In this document: one piece after another, positions 1-8,425 of the stretch
Numbering within the stretch: the first letter of the stretch is position 1
Layout of the letters: every line of letters begins with the position of its first letter
Assembly (NCBI RefSeq): GCF_000717345.1
Contig: NZ_JNZA01000049.1
Location: forward strand, 1 to 40,199
DNA: 40,199 nucleotides
Reading direction: 5' to 3'
From: Streptomyces lydicus
GTDB taxonomy: Bacteria > Actinomycetota > Actinomycetes > Streptomycetales > Streptomycetaceae
Position numbers and translations under genes: made by a program
Notes under the pieces: generated by a model
Databases searched by the model: none
Told to the model about the DNA's origin: nothing
The model's input: the letters and a program-made list of their open reading frames with translations, nothing else

Positions 1-1362
1 AACGCCGGCCACGGCTCCCAAGCCGTCATCATCACCCAAGACCACAACGGCCGCGCCCACGCCTGGAACGTCGTCAACCACAACGGCAACCTCACCTACG
101 TCGACGCCCAAACCGGCCAACGCAGCAACACCCCCCTCCACGACGGCACCAACGGCGTCCACGCCATCCCCCTCGACCCCAACCGCCACCCCATCCCCAC
201 CCACGACGGCAACGGCCACCCCCGAACCGACCCGGGCGCCGACCCGCACACCGACCGCCGCCCGGCCGCCGAACCCGCCGGTGCCGGGGAGAAGCACAAA
301 CTCCCCGGCGAAGCGTCCGACATCGAGCGCGACGACCAGCGGCACCCGGTGCACGGGGAGCAGCCCGGCACCCTGCACGACGGCCTTCCGCCGGACGACG
401 CCCAGGACCGGCTCCGGGCCAACGAGCAGACCCCGGTGCACCAGATCCAGCACGACGTGCTGGACCGTCAGATGCGGGACTGGGCCGACGACGGCAGCCT
501 CGCCCGCGTCCTGCAGATCGCCGCCGGGGACAGCCCGGACCCGGACCAGCCACTGCGGCTCAACGCGGAGCAACTGGGGCACCACCTCGACGGGTTCAAC
601 AACCTCAACCGCGGCGAGCGGATGGCCGTGGTCGCGTCGCTCGGCCGGCTGAGCCACACCTTCCACAAGGAGTACGGGGTCCATTCGAACCCGGTGAGCA
701 CCGGGAAGGATTCGGTCGGTGCGGACCTGCACGAGCGGGCCGCCGCCAACAAGATGAAATCCTTGCTCCGCAATATCGATAACCCGGGCCCCAATGTGGA
801 CAAGCACGGCCCGGACCTGACCGGCCGCAATTTCGCGGTCATCGAGGTCGAGGGACCCAACGGCACGGAATACGTCGTCGATTCGTCACACCCCAAGCAA
901 GGTGACGAATCGGCGAAACATTCGGAGAAGAACCTCGGCACCTGGCTGAAGGAAGCCAACAAGATCTCCGGAAACAAGTACCGGCTCGCCGGTCTCTACA
1001 CGGAACGCGAACCCTGCGGTGACAAAAAGGGTGCACTCGGCAAACACAACTGCTCCGACTACTTGATCCGGATGGCGAAGGAGCAGGGCCAAGGCCAGCA
1101 GGTCCCGGTCTACTACAGCACGGCGTACCGCACGGACGCGGACGTGGTGCAGGAGCGGAACAGGATTCGCCAGGAGGAAATGAAGCAGGCCCGCGAGGAA
1201 CTCGGCGTGCGGAAACTCCCCAAGGACCGGCTCCGGCAAATCGACGAAGACGTGCGCGAGCGCGTCCCGGATTCACCGGCAATGGTCGAGCAGGACCGGC
1301 AGTTCGAAGAACGGGTCGACCGGGTAAGGAATTTGTGGAATGTCATTGCCACCCAGGTGTAG
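1..1362 (+). CDS. Polymorphic toxin C-terminus: Tox-PL remnant plus deaminase-like toxin domain (5' partial)
   Basis: The reading frame is open from base 1, so the N-terminus lies outside the window. Bases 1-135 encode the end of a papain-fold (Tox-PL) domain: a His within HAWNVVN and an Asp within YVDAQTG look like the second and third catalytic positions; the Cys would lie upstream. A Pro/His/Asp-rich linker follows, then from about base 650 a domain with the zinc-deaminase signature: HSE at 919-927, TEREPC ending at 1017 and a second Cys at 1051-1053. This resembles the nucleic-acid deaminases of bacterial polymorphic toxins (XOO_2897-like, named from memory). The Cys pair is 11 residues apart instead of the usual 2-4. 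GC content drops to roughly 57-62% in the deaminase part, unlike the neighbours. The C-terminus is charged and helical. The next gene looks like the immunity protein, 43 bases downstream. The deaminase substrate is unknown. Confidence 0.8.
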   Translation, partial: NAGHGSQAVIITQDHNGRAHAWNVVNHNGNLTYVDAQTGQRSNTPLHDGTNGVHAIPLDPNRHPIPTHDGNGHPRTDPGADPHTDRRPAAEPAGAGEKHKLPGEASDIERDDQRHPVHGEQPGTLHDGLPPDDAQDRLRANEQTPVHQIQHDVLDRQMRDWADDGSLARVLQIAAGDSPDPDQPLRLNAEQLGHHLDGFNNLNRGERMAVVASLGRLSHTFHKEYGVHSNPVSTGKDSVGADLHERAAANKMKSLLRNIDNPGPNVDKHGPDLTGRNFAVIEVEGPNGTEYVVDSSHPKQGDESAKHSEKNLGTWLKEANKISGNKYRLAGLYTEREPCGDKKGALGKHNCSDYLIRMAKEQGQGQQVPVYYSTAYRTDADVVQERNRIRQEEMKQAREELGVRKLPKDRLRQIDEDVRERVPDSPAMVEQDRQFEERVDRVRNLWNVIATQV

Positions 1363-1405
1363 GCTCGACGGCGCCAAAGGGTCGTCAGCCAGCCTGTGAA
1401 GGGAC

Positions 1406-3634
1406 ATGATGCCGAGCCCCGGGAATGCGTATGAGGACGTCCGTGCCGATGACGCCGTGGCGCGCATCCTCGCATGGTGGCGCGACGGGCGGCGGGAGCC
1501 GGTCGCGGAACTCGTAGGGGCACCGGAATCGGGCAGAACGCAGGTACTGCGGCAGGTCCATGAGGCGCTGCCCACAGGGGTGTGGGTGGACGCCACCGGC
1601 CTCACCGCCGAAGAAGTGCTGCAACGGGTGCTGGCCGCGGTGGAGGTGGCACCCCCACCGGACCGCCGCGCCGGATGGCGCGGCGCACTGCGCAAGGTGG
1701 ACCTCGGCGACCGCCCGGTGTTCCTCGCCAACGCGCACCGCGCGGGCCGCACCCGGACGTCCGCCCAGCCGGACCGGGTGGTGCGTACCCTGGCGCGCGA
1801 CCTCGCGGTCTCCGCCCGCACGAAAGTCGTCGTGGAGGCCGACCCGCCGGCCCGCACACCGCCGAGACGCGGCCTGTTGGCGCTGCACCTCCTGTCCGAC
1901 GCACCTTCCGACGCACCTTCCGACTCGACTTCCGGCTCGTCTTCCGACGCAACGGCCGAAGAGATTTCGGTACCCCTTGCGGTACGGGCCCTGGCCCTGG
2001 CCGAACTCCCGCGGACCCCGCTCGCCGTGTGGGGCGAACTCGCGGCGGCCCTCGGGGCGGAGCTCCCGGACCGCGCCGCCCTGCCGGAATTCGTGCGGCA
2101 CTTCCCGGACCTGCTCGACCTCGACGGGGAATGGGTCTCCTTCCGCGAGGAACGCGTCGCCCGGCGCCTCCGCCGGGACTTCGACGCCGCACAACTCCGT
2201 GCCGTCGGGGCCAGGTTGGTGGACCGACTGTCGGCTCGGTCCCCGTCCGCGGGCGGCGTTCCCGACCGCGAGGGCCCCGTGGGCGCGTACCTGACGCACG
2301 CGCTGCCGCTGCACGCACTCCACGCCGACCGGCTCGACGACGTACAGCGTGACGGCGAGGTGCTGGCCCACCTGGACCAGGTGGCCCTGCTCGACGCCGC
2401 GAACTGCGCGTCGCCCCACGGCCTCGACCGCCGTACGCCGGCCGGTGACGCGGCCAACCTGTGGCTGAGCGGCGTCGATTCCCTGCCGCAGAGCACCTGG
2501 GCGGCGTGGCTGCACCTGATGAGTACCGTCCGGGGCGACACGGAGGTCGCGGACGGCATCGCCCGGTCGGGCCTCGACCTGCCCTGGAAGGTGCGCTGGG
2601 CGCACTGGCGACCGCCGGGCGGCTGGGACCTCTCGTACCTGGAGCCGGGCCCGCAACTGGCGCTCTCCGACGTCACCGACGACGTCCCGGGCGCGGCCGG
2701 GCGCCGCGTGGTGGCCGGCCAGGGCGCCTGGGACCGCCGGGTGCGCATCTGGGACGCCGCGACCGGTGAGCAGCTCGGCGGGCCCTGGAGCGACGGCGTA
2801 CCGCGGCCGGGCCAGGCCGAACCGCTCTGGCCGCCGGACCGCGACCCGCAGCTCACCCCGCCGTGGGTGCAGCTGACGAGTTACGGGATCGCGCCCGAGC
2901 TGATCAGCGACACCCTGCGGCCGGCGGGCCCCGACGGGCCGGTCGTGGTCGCCGGCCCGGGTGGCGTCTTCGCCGTCGAACCCGCGAACCCCGGCGGGTT
3001 CGAGGGGCTGGGGGACGTCCACGGTGAGCCGTTCCTGGCGCCGTACGGCCGGGTCGACGGCGGCACGGACTGGCCCACACCCGATCCGGCCGTCCTGGAC
3101 GCGGTGTTCGGCCCCGGCACCGTACGGCGCATGGCGACCGACGCGCTCCCGGCCGGGCTGGCCGACGAGGACGCCCGCCGGCTGCTGACGGAGACCGGGC
3201 TGCCGGCGTTCCGCGGCGCGGAGATGCGGCTGGTCGCCCTCGACGAGGAACCGCTCGCGGAACTGTCGGCGGACGAGGTCTGGGAGTTCGCCGAGGACGA
3301 CGACGTGCCCGAGTCGGTCGGCCGGGGCGCGTACTACCGACTGGGCGTCTGGGGCGGCCACCGGCTCGTCCTGGACGGCGAGGGCGGAGGCGTCCACGTC
3401 GTCCCGGGCGAGGACGACCCCGGCTACGAACAGCCGCTGGTGGCAAGCAGCTTGCGCACCTTCGTGGCGATGCTTCAGGGCTATGTGTTCGGCCGCTGCC
3501 TGCTCCCCATGGCCGTGAGCCCGGCCGAACGCGAACGCGTCCGGGACCTCATCGCACTCGATCTGGAGGCGATCGACGAGGAGGGGGCGGAGTCCGCCGC
3601 CTGGACCGACGTCCTCGACGACGAGACCGACTGA
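1406..3634 (+). CDS. SUKH-4-type immunity protein with degenerate P-loop NTPase and WD40-like region
   Basis: About 742 residues. Residues 38-45 read GAPESGRT, a Walker A loop with Arg in place of Lys; the likely Walker B strand (VFLANAHRAG) lacks the acidic pair, so the N-terminal STAND-like ATPase is probably inactive as a hydrolase. A Ser/Asp/Ala low-complexity linker follows near residue 170. A single WD40-like unit ends in RVRIWDAATGEQLGG around residue 450. The last 230 residues (from about DAVFGPGTVRRM to YVFGRCLLPM) look like the SUKH-4 immunity fold of Streptomyces toxin loci. Its place directly after a deaminase toxin supports a neutralising role in the cytoplasm, probably in one operon. 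ATG 1406 and ATG 1409 are both possible; the AAGGGA at 1399-1404 spaces better to 1409. The SUKH-4 call is from pattern memory; family membership was not searched. Confidence 0.75.
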   Translation: MMPSPGNAYEDVRADDAVARILAWWRDGRREPVAELVGAPESGRTQVLRQVHEALPTGVWVDATGLTAEEVLQRVLAAVEVAPPPDRRAGWRGALRKVDLGDRPVFLANAHRAGRTRTSAQPDRVVRTLARDLAVSARTKVVVEADPPARTPPRRGLLALHLLSDAPSDAPSDSTSGSSSDATAEEISVPLAVRALALAELPRTPLAVWGELAAALGAELPDRAALPEFVRHFPDLLDLDGEWVSFREERVARRLRRDFDAAQLRAVGARLVDRLSARSPSAGGVPDREGPVGAYLTHALPLHALHADRLDDVQRDGEVLAHLDQVALLDAANCASPHGLDRRTPAGDAANLWLSGVDSLPQSTWAAWLHLMSTVRGDTEVADGIARSGLDLPWKVRWAHWRPPGGWDLSYLEPGPQLALSDVTDDVPGAAGRRVVAGQGAWDRRVRIWDAATGEQLGGPWSDGVPRPGQAEPLWPPDRDPQLTPPWVQLTSYGIAPELISDTLRPAGPDGPVVVAGPGGVFAVEPANPGGFEGLGDVHGEPFLAPYGRVDGGTDWPTPDPAVLDAVFGPGTVRRMATDALPAGLADEDARRLLTETGLPAFRGAEMRLVALDEEPLAELSADEVWEFAEDDDVPESVGRGAYYRLGVWGGHRLVLDGEGGGVHVVPGEDDPGYEQPLVASSLRTFVAMLQGYVFGRCLLPMAVSPAERERVRDLIALDLEAIDEEGAESAAWTDVLDDETD
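1895..1954 (+). repeat. 12-bp in-frame tandem repeat coding for a Ser-rich linker
   Basis: Five successive 12-base units starting at 1895, 1907, 1919, 1931 and 1943. The first two are identical (TCCGACGCACCT), the rest diverged. In frame they encode SDAP, SDAP, SDST, SGSS, SDAT, a flexible linker inside the immunity-type protein. The unit is a multiple of three, so copy-number change would keep the frame. Confidence 0.85.
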
Positions 3635-3669
3635 GCCCCGCCCCTCCTCCCGGCTGTGCTTGCCGTTGC

Positions 3670-3762
3670 TTACTGACCCTGCCTGCCGGCAGCGCTGTGT
3701 CTACTGACCCTGCCTGCCGACAGCGCTGTGCTTACTGACCCTGCCTCGCGGCAGCGATCTGC
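3670..3762. repeat. Three 31-bp tandem copies of the agmatinase 3' end
   Basis: Copies start at 3670, 3701 and 3732 with an exact 31-base period; each begins with a form of TTACTGACCCTGCCT and continues to GCAGCG. The copy at 3732 is the real end of the agmatinase gene (TTA is its stop codon read on the minus strand). The two extra copies lie downstream of the stop, between the convergent toxin-immunity operon and the agmatinase gene. Because 31 is not a multiple of three, loss of the first stop would read the copies in different frames. Confidence 0.9.
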
Positions 3763-4718
3763 CGCGACATGATCGTCGTCAGCTCGTACGCCGTGTGGGA
3801 CGCGGCGACCGAGGTGATCTCGGCGTGGTCGTAGGCCGGGGCGACCTCGACGACGTCGGCGGAGACCAGGTTGCAGGACGCCAGCCCCCGCAGGATCTCC
3901 AGGAGTTCACGCGAGGTCATGCCGCCGGCCTCGGGGGTGCCGGTGCCGGGCGCGTGGGCCGGGTCCAGGCAGTCGATGTCGATGGAGATGTAGAGCGGAC
4001 GGTCACCGATGCGCTGGCGCAGCTGGTCGGCGACCTCGTCGGCGCCACGGCGGTAGACGTCGGCGGAGGTGACGATGCCGAAGCCCATCTTCTCGTCGTC
4101 GGTCAGGTCCTGCTTGCCGTAGAGCGGGCCGCGGGTGCCGACGTGCGAGAGCGCCTCGGTGTCGAGGATGCCCTCCTCGACGGCCCGGCGGAACGGGGTG
4201 CCGTGGGTGTACTCGGCGCCGAAGTACGTGTCCCAGGTGTCCAGGTGCGCGTCGAAGTGCAGCAGGGCGACCGGGCCGTGCTTCTTGGCGACCGAACGGA
4301 GGAGGGGCAGGGCGATGGTGTGGTCGCCGCCCAGCGTCATCATCCGGGCGCCGGAGCCGAGCAGGTCGTCGGCCGCGGCCTCGATCGTCTCGACCGCCTC
4401 GTTGATGTTGAACGGGTTCGCCGCGATGTCACCGGCGTCGGCGACCTGGGCGAGCGCGAAGGGGGAGGCGTCCTGTGCCGGGTTGTACGGGCGCAGCAGG
4501 CGCGACGCCTCGCGGATGGCGTTGCCGCCGAAGCGGGCGCCGGGGCGGTAGGAGACGCCGCTGTCGAAGGGGACACCGACGACGGCCACGTCGGCCCGGC
4601 CGCCGACCTCGTCGAGGCGGGGCAGGCGGGCGAAGGTGGCCGGCCCGGCGTAGCGCGGGATGCGGGAGGAGTCGACGGGGCCCACGGGGCCGTTGGAGGC
4701 GCTGGCTGCGGTGGTCAT
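3732..4718 (-). CDS. speB: Agmatinase-family ureohydrolase
   Basis: 328 residues, the usual length for the family. Family members hydrolyse agmatine or related guanidino compounds to a polyamine or amino acid plus urea, using two Mn ions. The ligands are all visible: His133 in GGDHT, Asp156/His158/Asp160 in FDAHLD, Asp247 and Asp249 in [19 protein letters not shown]. The start is ATG at 4718: residues upstream in the open frame do not look like the family, and a -10-like TACCCT (minus strand, 4726-4731) sits 7 bases before it, suggesting a leaderless mRNA. The substrate could equally be guanidinobutyrate, since actinobacterial SpeB-like enzymes are mixed. Divergent from the phosphatase-like gene. 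The 3' end is duplicated twice downstream. Confidence 0.9.
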   Translation of the reverse strand: MTTAASASNGPVGPVDSSRIPRYAGPATFARLPRLDEVGGRADVAVVGVPFDSGVSYRPGARFGGNAIREASRLLRPYNPAQDASPFALAQVADAGDIAANPFNINEAVETIEAAADDLLGSGARMMTLGGDHTIALPLLRSVAKKHGPVALLHFDAHLDTWDTYFGAEYTHGTPFRRAVEEGILDTEALSHVGTRGPLYGKQDLTDDEKMGFGIVTSADVYRRGADEVADQLRQRIGDRPLYISIDIDCLDPAHAPGTGTPEAGGMTSRELLEILRGLASCNLVSADVVEVAPAYDHAEITSVAASHTAYELTTIMSRQIAAARQGQ

Positions 4719-5028
4719 GAGGCTGAGGGTAGGGAGAGGCGAGGGGCAGGGACATGGACATTTGCGGCGGGTTCCGCCAGGCCGTTCGACGTTTTGGCCA
4801 GCGGGCTGCCACGCCGCACCGGTGACGGCCCCCGCCGGGCCCGTCCGGACCCGCACCGAACCCGCCTCGGACCCCTCTCGGACCCCACCGAACCCGGTAC
4901 CGGCGCCCCCGTACCGGCGCGCCCGATACCGGCCCCGCACCCGGGTTCTCCGGGCCCCGTCCGCCGTCCGCCCGTCCGGGGTACGGAACTCCCCCGCCCC
5001 GGAACATACGTCCGGGCACAATGGCGCT
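4719..5028. promoter_or_regulatory. Divergent promoter region between agmatinase and phosphatase-like gene
   Basis: 310 bases without a convincing gene. On the minus strand TACCCT (4726-4731) lies 7 bases before the agmatinase ATG; on the plus strand CACAAT (5017-5022) lies 6 bases before ATG 5029. Both arrangements fit leaderless transcription. No good -35 hexamer is visible for either. The middle is C-rich with short imperfect repeats of TACCGGCGC (about 4900-4935). Open frames across it have no recognisable protein. Confidence 0.45.
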
Positions 5029-5826
5029 ATGCCGATAGCCTCCGCAGCCACCGCCCCCTCGCGCGCCGAACTCGTCGACCATCTCGTCCGCACCCGGATC
5101 GCCGGTGAGGTCGCCACCCCCCGGGAGAACAACCTCTCCCACTACCGCAGCCTCGCCAACGGTGACCGCCACTACTGGTTCGGCCTGGAGTTCGGCGACC
5201 GGTGGACGGACGAGCAGGACGTGCTGGCGGTGATGGCCGAACGCTGCGGGGTGAACGACGATCCGCACCACCGGCAGGGGCAGGACACCATCGACCCCGA
5301 GCTGACGGTGGACGCGCTGGAACGGGCGGCCGCGGTGCTGCGCAAGGCGGCCGCCGACCGGCAGCGGGTGCTGTTCGCGACCGGCCACCCGGGCGGGCTG
5401 CTCGACGTGCACCGGGCGACGGCGGCGGCACTGCGGGCGAAGGGCTGCGACATCGTCGCCGTACCGGGCGTCATCGCCGTTGAGGAGGGCCTGGTCGTCC
5501 AGTTCGCGGAGGTGGCGATGCTGGAGCGCGGGGCCACCCTGTGGCACACCCACTCCCCCGCACCGATGGCCGCGATCCTGGACCAGCTGGAGCGGGACGG
5601 CACCCCGCTGCCCGACCTGGTGATGGCCGACCACGGCTGGGCGGGGTGCGCGGGCCGGCGCGGCATCGAGACGGTCGGCTTCGCGGACTGCAACGACCCG
5701 GCGCTGTTCCTCGCGGAGGCGGAGGGCACGCTCCAGGTGACCATCCCGCTGGACGACCACGTCGTCAGCCCCCGCTACTACGACCCGCTGACCGCGTACC
5801 TCCTGGACGCGGCCGGCCTGGCCTGA
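5029..5826 (+). CDS. Phosphatase-like protein of an actinobacterial family
   Basis: 265 residues. I recognise it as the small actinobacterial protein commonly annotated only as phosphatase; no classical phosphatase signature can be read with certainty. Conserved-looking stretches are [19 protein letters not shown] near residue 27, ATGHPGG near 123, VIAVEEGL near 152, WHTHSPAPM near 173 and MADHGWAGC near 203; the His and Asp residues in these could bind metal. No signal peptide or membrane segment, so cytoplasmic. The start ATG at 5029 has no Shine-Dalgarno but a CACAAT hexamer 6 bases upstream. Divergently arranged with the agmatinase gene and followed by a hairpin. Substrate unknown. Confidence 0.65.
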   Translation: MPIASAATAPSRAELVDHLVRTRIAGEVATPRENNLSHYRSLANGDRHYWFGLEFGDRWTDEQDVLAVMAERCGVNDDPHHRQGQDTIDPELTVDALERAAAVLRKAAADRQRVLFATGHPGGLLDVHRATAAALRAKGCDIVAVPGVIAVEEGLVVQFAEVAMLERGATLWHTHSPAPMAAILDQLERDGTPLPDLVMADHGWAGCAGRRGIETVGFADCNDPALFLAEAEGTLQVTIPLDDHVVSPRYYDPLTAYLLDAAGLA

Positions 5827-5841
5827 CGGGCGAACCGCTCA

Positions 5842-5860
5842 GGGGCCCTTCAGGGGCCCT
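5842..5860 (+). terminator. Hairpin after the phosphatase-like gene
   Basis: GGGCCC at 5843-5848 pairs with GGGCCC at 5854-5859 around a TTCAG loop, 16 bases after the stop codon. There is no T-tract, as is common for GC-rich actinomycete terminators. The stem is short, so termination efficiency is uncertain. Confidence 0.45.
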
Positions 5861-5992
5861 AGGGCCGGGGCGAACACATCCCGTAGGGGACACCAGCGCC
5901 CCCTGCGGGCCACAACGGGGCGCGCGGGGGGCGGTATTCCCGCGGTGCGAGGCGCGGCATCCCGCGGTCCCACAACGCAGCGGACGGCAGGG

Positions 5993-6235
5993 TGCGCCGG
6001 GGTGCGGCCGGGTGTGCCGGTGCCGGCATTCCCACGGCACGGCGGACGGCGGCGTACGCCAGGGCGCGGCCGGGTGTGCCGGTGCCGGCATTCCCGTGAT
6101 GCGGCGGGCGCCAGAGCGCGGCCAGGTGCGCCGGTGCCGGATTCCCGCGGCGCGGCCAGGTGCGGCGAGTTGCGGCGCGGCCAGATGCGCCGGCTTACGG
6201 CGCGGCCGAGTGCGCCGAGTTGCGGCGCAATGCGA
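5993..6235. repeat. GC-rich degenerate repeat array in a non-coding gap
   Basis: The gap 5827-6269 between two convergent genes holds an array of units beginning GCGGCC. The two longest copies, at 6004 and 6066 (62 apart), share GCGGCCGGGTGTGCCGGTGC and run on into GGCATTCCC; a third copy begins at 6118 (52 later). Shorter units such as GCGGCCAGGTGCGGCGAGTT (6152) and GCGGCCGAGTGCGCCGAGTT (about 6201) follow. Long open frames here on both strands are Arg/Pro/Ala-rich repeats typical of non-coding GC-rich DNA and are not called as genes. Confidence 0.7.
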
Positions 6236-6269
6236 CCGGGCAGTGGCGCGGTGCACCAGGTTGTGGCGC

Positions 6270-7157
6270 CTACCGGGGTACCCGGATCACGCCCTCCTGG
6301 ATCACCGAGACGGCCAGCTGTCCGTCGGCCGTGAAGATCCGGCCCTGGCCCAGGCCCCGGCCGCCCTGGGCGGTGGGGGACTCCTGGTCGTAGAGCAGCC
6401 ACTCGTCGGCGCGCAGCGGCCGGTGGAACCACATGGCGTGGTCCAGGCTCGCGCCGACCACGTCGCCGACCGCCCAGCCGCCCCGGCCGTGGGCGAGCAG
6501 GATCGAGTCCAGCAGGGTCATGTCGGACACGTACGTGACCAGGCAGATGTCGAGCAGCGGGCGGGGGATGTCGCCGTCGTCGTCGAGCTTGCCCTGGGTG
6601 CGGAACCAGACCTGGGACCGGGGGTCGCGCGGCGCGCCGACGGTGACGTACGGCGGCTCGTCGGCGTACCGCAGGTCGATCGCGGCCCGGGCCTCCAGCA
6701 GCCGCTCGGCGACGCCCGGTGCGAGGAACCGTTCGGCGTGACGGGGCAGCATCTCGGCGGCGGTGGGCAGTTCCAGCGGGTCCGGTGCCGGCGGCATCGG
6801 CTCCTGGTGCTCCAGCCCCTCCTCGTACACCTGGAACGAGGCCGAGAGGTGGAAGATCGGCTGGCCGTGCTGGACGGCGACGACCCGGCGGGTGGTGAAG
6901 GACCGGCCGTCCCGGATCCGGTCGACGGTGTAGACGATGGGCGCGCCGGGGTCGCCGGGGCGCAGGAAGTACGCGTGCAGGGAGTGCGGCGGCCGGTCGG
7001 CCGGGACCGTGCGGCCGGCCGCGACCAGGGCCTGGGCGGCGACCTGGCCGCCGAAGACCCGGGGCACGACCGAGGGGCGGCTCAGGCCGCGGAAGATGTC
7101 CTGCTCGATCCGCTCCAGGGCGAGCAGATCGAGCAGGGACCGGAGTGCGTCGTTCAC
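6270..7157 (-). CDS. tesB: Acyl-CoA thioesterase II (TesB family)
   Basis: 295 residues, normal for TesB, a double hot-dog enzyme that hydrolyses acyl-CoA to free acid and CoA in the cytoplasm. Recognisable stretches: FRGLSRPSVVPRVFGGQVAAQ at the N-terminus (first half-domain), PHSLHAYFLRPGDP, then in the second half VSDMTLLDS and SLDHAMWFHRPLRADEWLLY, where the Asp/His pair matches the TesB active-site region; it ends with GQLAVSVIQEGVIR. The start is GTG at 7157, 20 bases after the stop of the upstream acyl-CoA dehydrogenase with a GAAAGGG ribosome site between, so the two form an operon. The context suggests release of acyl groups or CoA recycling during fatty or branched acyl-CoA breakdown. 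Confidence 0.9.
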   Translation of the reverse strand: MNDALRSLLDLLALERIEQDIFRGLSRPSVVPRVFGGQVAAQALVAAGRTVPADRPPHSLHAYFLRPGDPGAPIVYTVDRIRDGRSFTTRRVVAVQHGQPIFHLSASFQVYEEGLEHQEPMPPAPDPLELPTAAEMLPRHAERFLAPGVAERLLEARAAIDLRYADEPPYVTVGAPRDPRSQVWFRTQGKLDDDGDIPRPLLDICLVTYVSDMTLLDSILLAHGRGGWAVGDVVGASLDHAMWFHRPLRADEWLLYDQESPTAQGGRGLGQGRIFTADGQLAVSVIQEGVIRVPR

Positions 7158-7177
7158 GTGCCCGGGGCCCTTTCGGC

Positions 7178-8335
7178 CTAGAGGCCCATGGACTTGGCGA
7201 TGATCGACTTCATGACCTCGCTGGTGCCGCCGTAGATCCGGTTGACGCGGTTGTCGGCGTACAGGCGGGCGATCGGGTACTCGTTCATGAAGCCGTAGCC
7301 GCCGTGCAGCTGGAGGCAGCGGTCGATGACGCGGTGCGCGACCTCGGTGCAGAACAGCTTGGCGGAGGCGGCCTCGGCCGGGGTCAGCTCGCCGGCGTCC
7401 AGCGCTTCGAGCGCACGGTCGGCGACGGCCTCGGCGGCGTCCACCTCGGCCTGGCAGGCGGCCAGTTCGAACTTGGTGTTCTGGAAGGACGCGACGGTCT
7501 TGCCGAAGATGGTGCGCTCCCGCACGTACTCCTTGGCGAACCGGACGGCGGCCTTGGCCTGGGCGTACGCGCCGAAGGCGATGCCCCAGCGCTCCGAGGC
7601 GAGGTTCAGGCCCAGGTAGCCGAAGCCCTTGTTCTCCTCGCCCAGCAGGTCCTCGACGGGGACCTTGACGTCGACGAAGGCCAGCTCGGCGGTGTCGGAG
7701 ATCTTCAGGCCGAGCTTGTCCAGCTTGCGGCCGACGGAGTAGCCCTCGCTCCTGGTGTCCACGGCGAAGAGCGAGATGCCGAAGCGGCGGTCGTCCTCGC
7801 GGGGCGCGGCGGTGCGGGCGCAGACGATGACGCGGTCGGCGTGCACGCCGCCGGTGATGAAGGTCTTGGCACCGTTGAGGACGTAGTGCGTGCCGTCCTC
7901 GGAGAGCTTGGCGGTGGTCTTCATGCCGGCGAGGTCGGAGCCGGTGCCCGGCTCGGTCATCGCCAGCGCCCACATCTCCTCGCCGGTGACGAACTTCGGC
8001 AGGAAGCGCTTCTTCTGCTCGTCGGTGGCGAGCATCTGGATGTACGGCAGGCCGAGCAGCACGTGGACGCCGGAGCCGCCGAAGGAGACGCCCGCGCGGG
8101 AGGTCTCCTCGTACATCACGGCCTCGAACTTGTGCGAGTCGATGCCGGCGCCGCCGAACTCCTCGGGGACCCGGATACCGAAGACGCCCAGGTCACCGAG
8201 CTTGTAGTAGAAGTCGCGGGGGGCCTGTCCGGCGGCCAGCCACTCGTCGTGCACGGGCACGACCTCGGCCTCGATGAAGGCGCGTATCGTCTCGCGGAAC
8301 GCCTCGTGATCCTCGTTGAACACCGTACGGCGCAT
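7178..8335 (-). CDS. Acyl-CoA dehydrogenase (LCAD/IVD-type active site)
   Basis: 385 residues, full length. FAD-dependent alpha,beta-dehydrogenation of an acyl-CoA. Visible family marks: FGIRVPEEFGGAG near residue 47, AMTEPGTGSDLAG near 120, the helix with LASERWGIAFGAYAQ, CLQLHGGYGFMNEYP and the C-terminal IYGGTSEVMKSIIAKSMG. At the C-terminal site where MCAD-type enzymes carry the catalytic Glu (EGTSE) this protein has GGTSE, while a Glu is present in LASERW, the alternative base position of long-chain and isovaleryl dehydrogenases. ATG 8335 is preceded by GGAGGAGG. First gene of an operon with the thioesterase. Acyl chain preference cannot be read. Confidence 0.9.
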   Translation of the reverse strand: MRRTVFNEDHEAFRETIRAFIEAEVVPVHDEWLAAGQAPRDFYYKLGDLGVFGIRVPEEFGGAGIDSHKFEAVMYEETSRAGVSFGGSGVHVLLGLPYIQMLATDEQKKRFLPKFVTGEEMWALAMTEPGTGSDLAGMKTTAKLSEDGTHYVLNGAKTFITGGVHADRVIVCARTAAPREDDRRFGISLFAVDTRSEGYSVGRKLDKLGLKISDTAELAFVDVKVPVEDLLGEENKGFGYLGLNLASERWGIAFGAYAQAKAAVRFAKEYVRERTIFGKTVASFQNTKFELAACQAEVDAAEAVADRALEALDAGELTPAEAASAKLFCTEVAHRVIDRCLQLHGGYGFMNEYPIARLYADNRVNRIYGGTSEVMKSIIAKSMGL

Positions 8336-8377
8336 TGCTACGTCGCCTCCTCCAGGTCGCCGGTCCAAGCGCATGTC

Positions 8378-8391
8378 TAAGCGCTTGCTCA
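8378..8391. promoter_or_regulatory. Operator-like inverted repeat upstream of acyl-CoA dehydrogenase
   Basis: TAAGC-GCTT-GCTCA, arms matching at four of five positions, 43-56 bases upstream of the dehydrogenase ATG. It contains the perfect palindrome AAGCGCTT (8379-8386). It looks like a TetR- or FadR-type operator but is unlike the GTTAACG sites near 9150. The regulator is unknown. Confidence 0.4.
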
Positions 8392-8425
8392 GCGAAAGCT
8401 ACCGGCCAGTCACCTTGGCTGTCCA

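Noticed and set aside
1273..3446. Very long minus-strand open frames opposite the immunity-type gene
   Set aside because: They are Arg/Ala/Gly/Pro-rich with no family likeness and mirror the G/C-ending codons of the plus-strand gene; typical antisense shadows in GC-rich DNA.
5993..6235. CRISPR array
   Set aside because: Repeat units vary in length and sequence, spacers are not of constant size, and no cas genes are present.
5839..7157. Arg/Pro-rich open frames over the repeat array and thioesterase gene
   Set aside because: Composition follows the repeat units, no ribosome sites, no recognisable domain.
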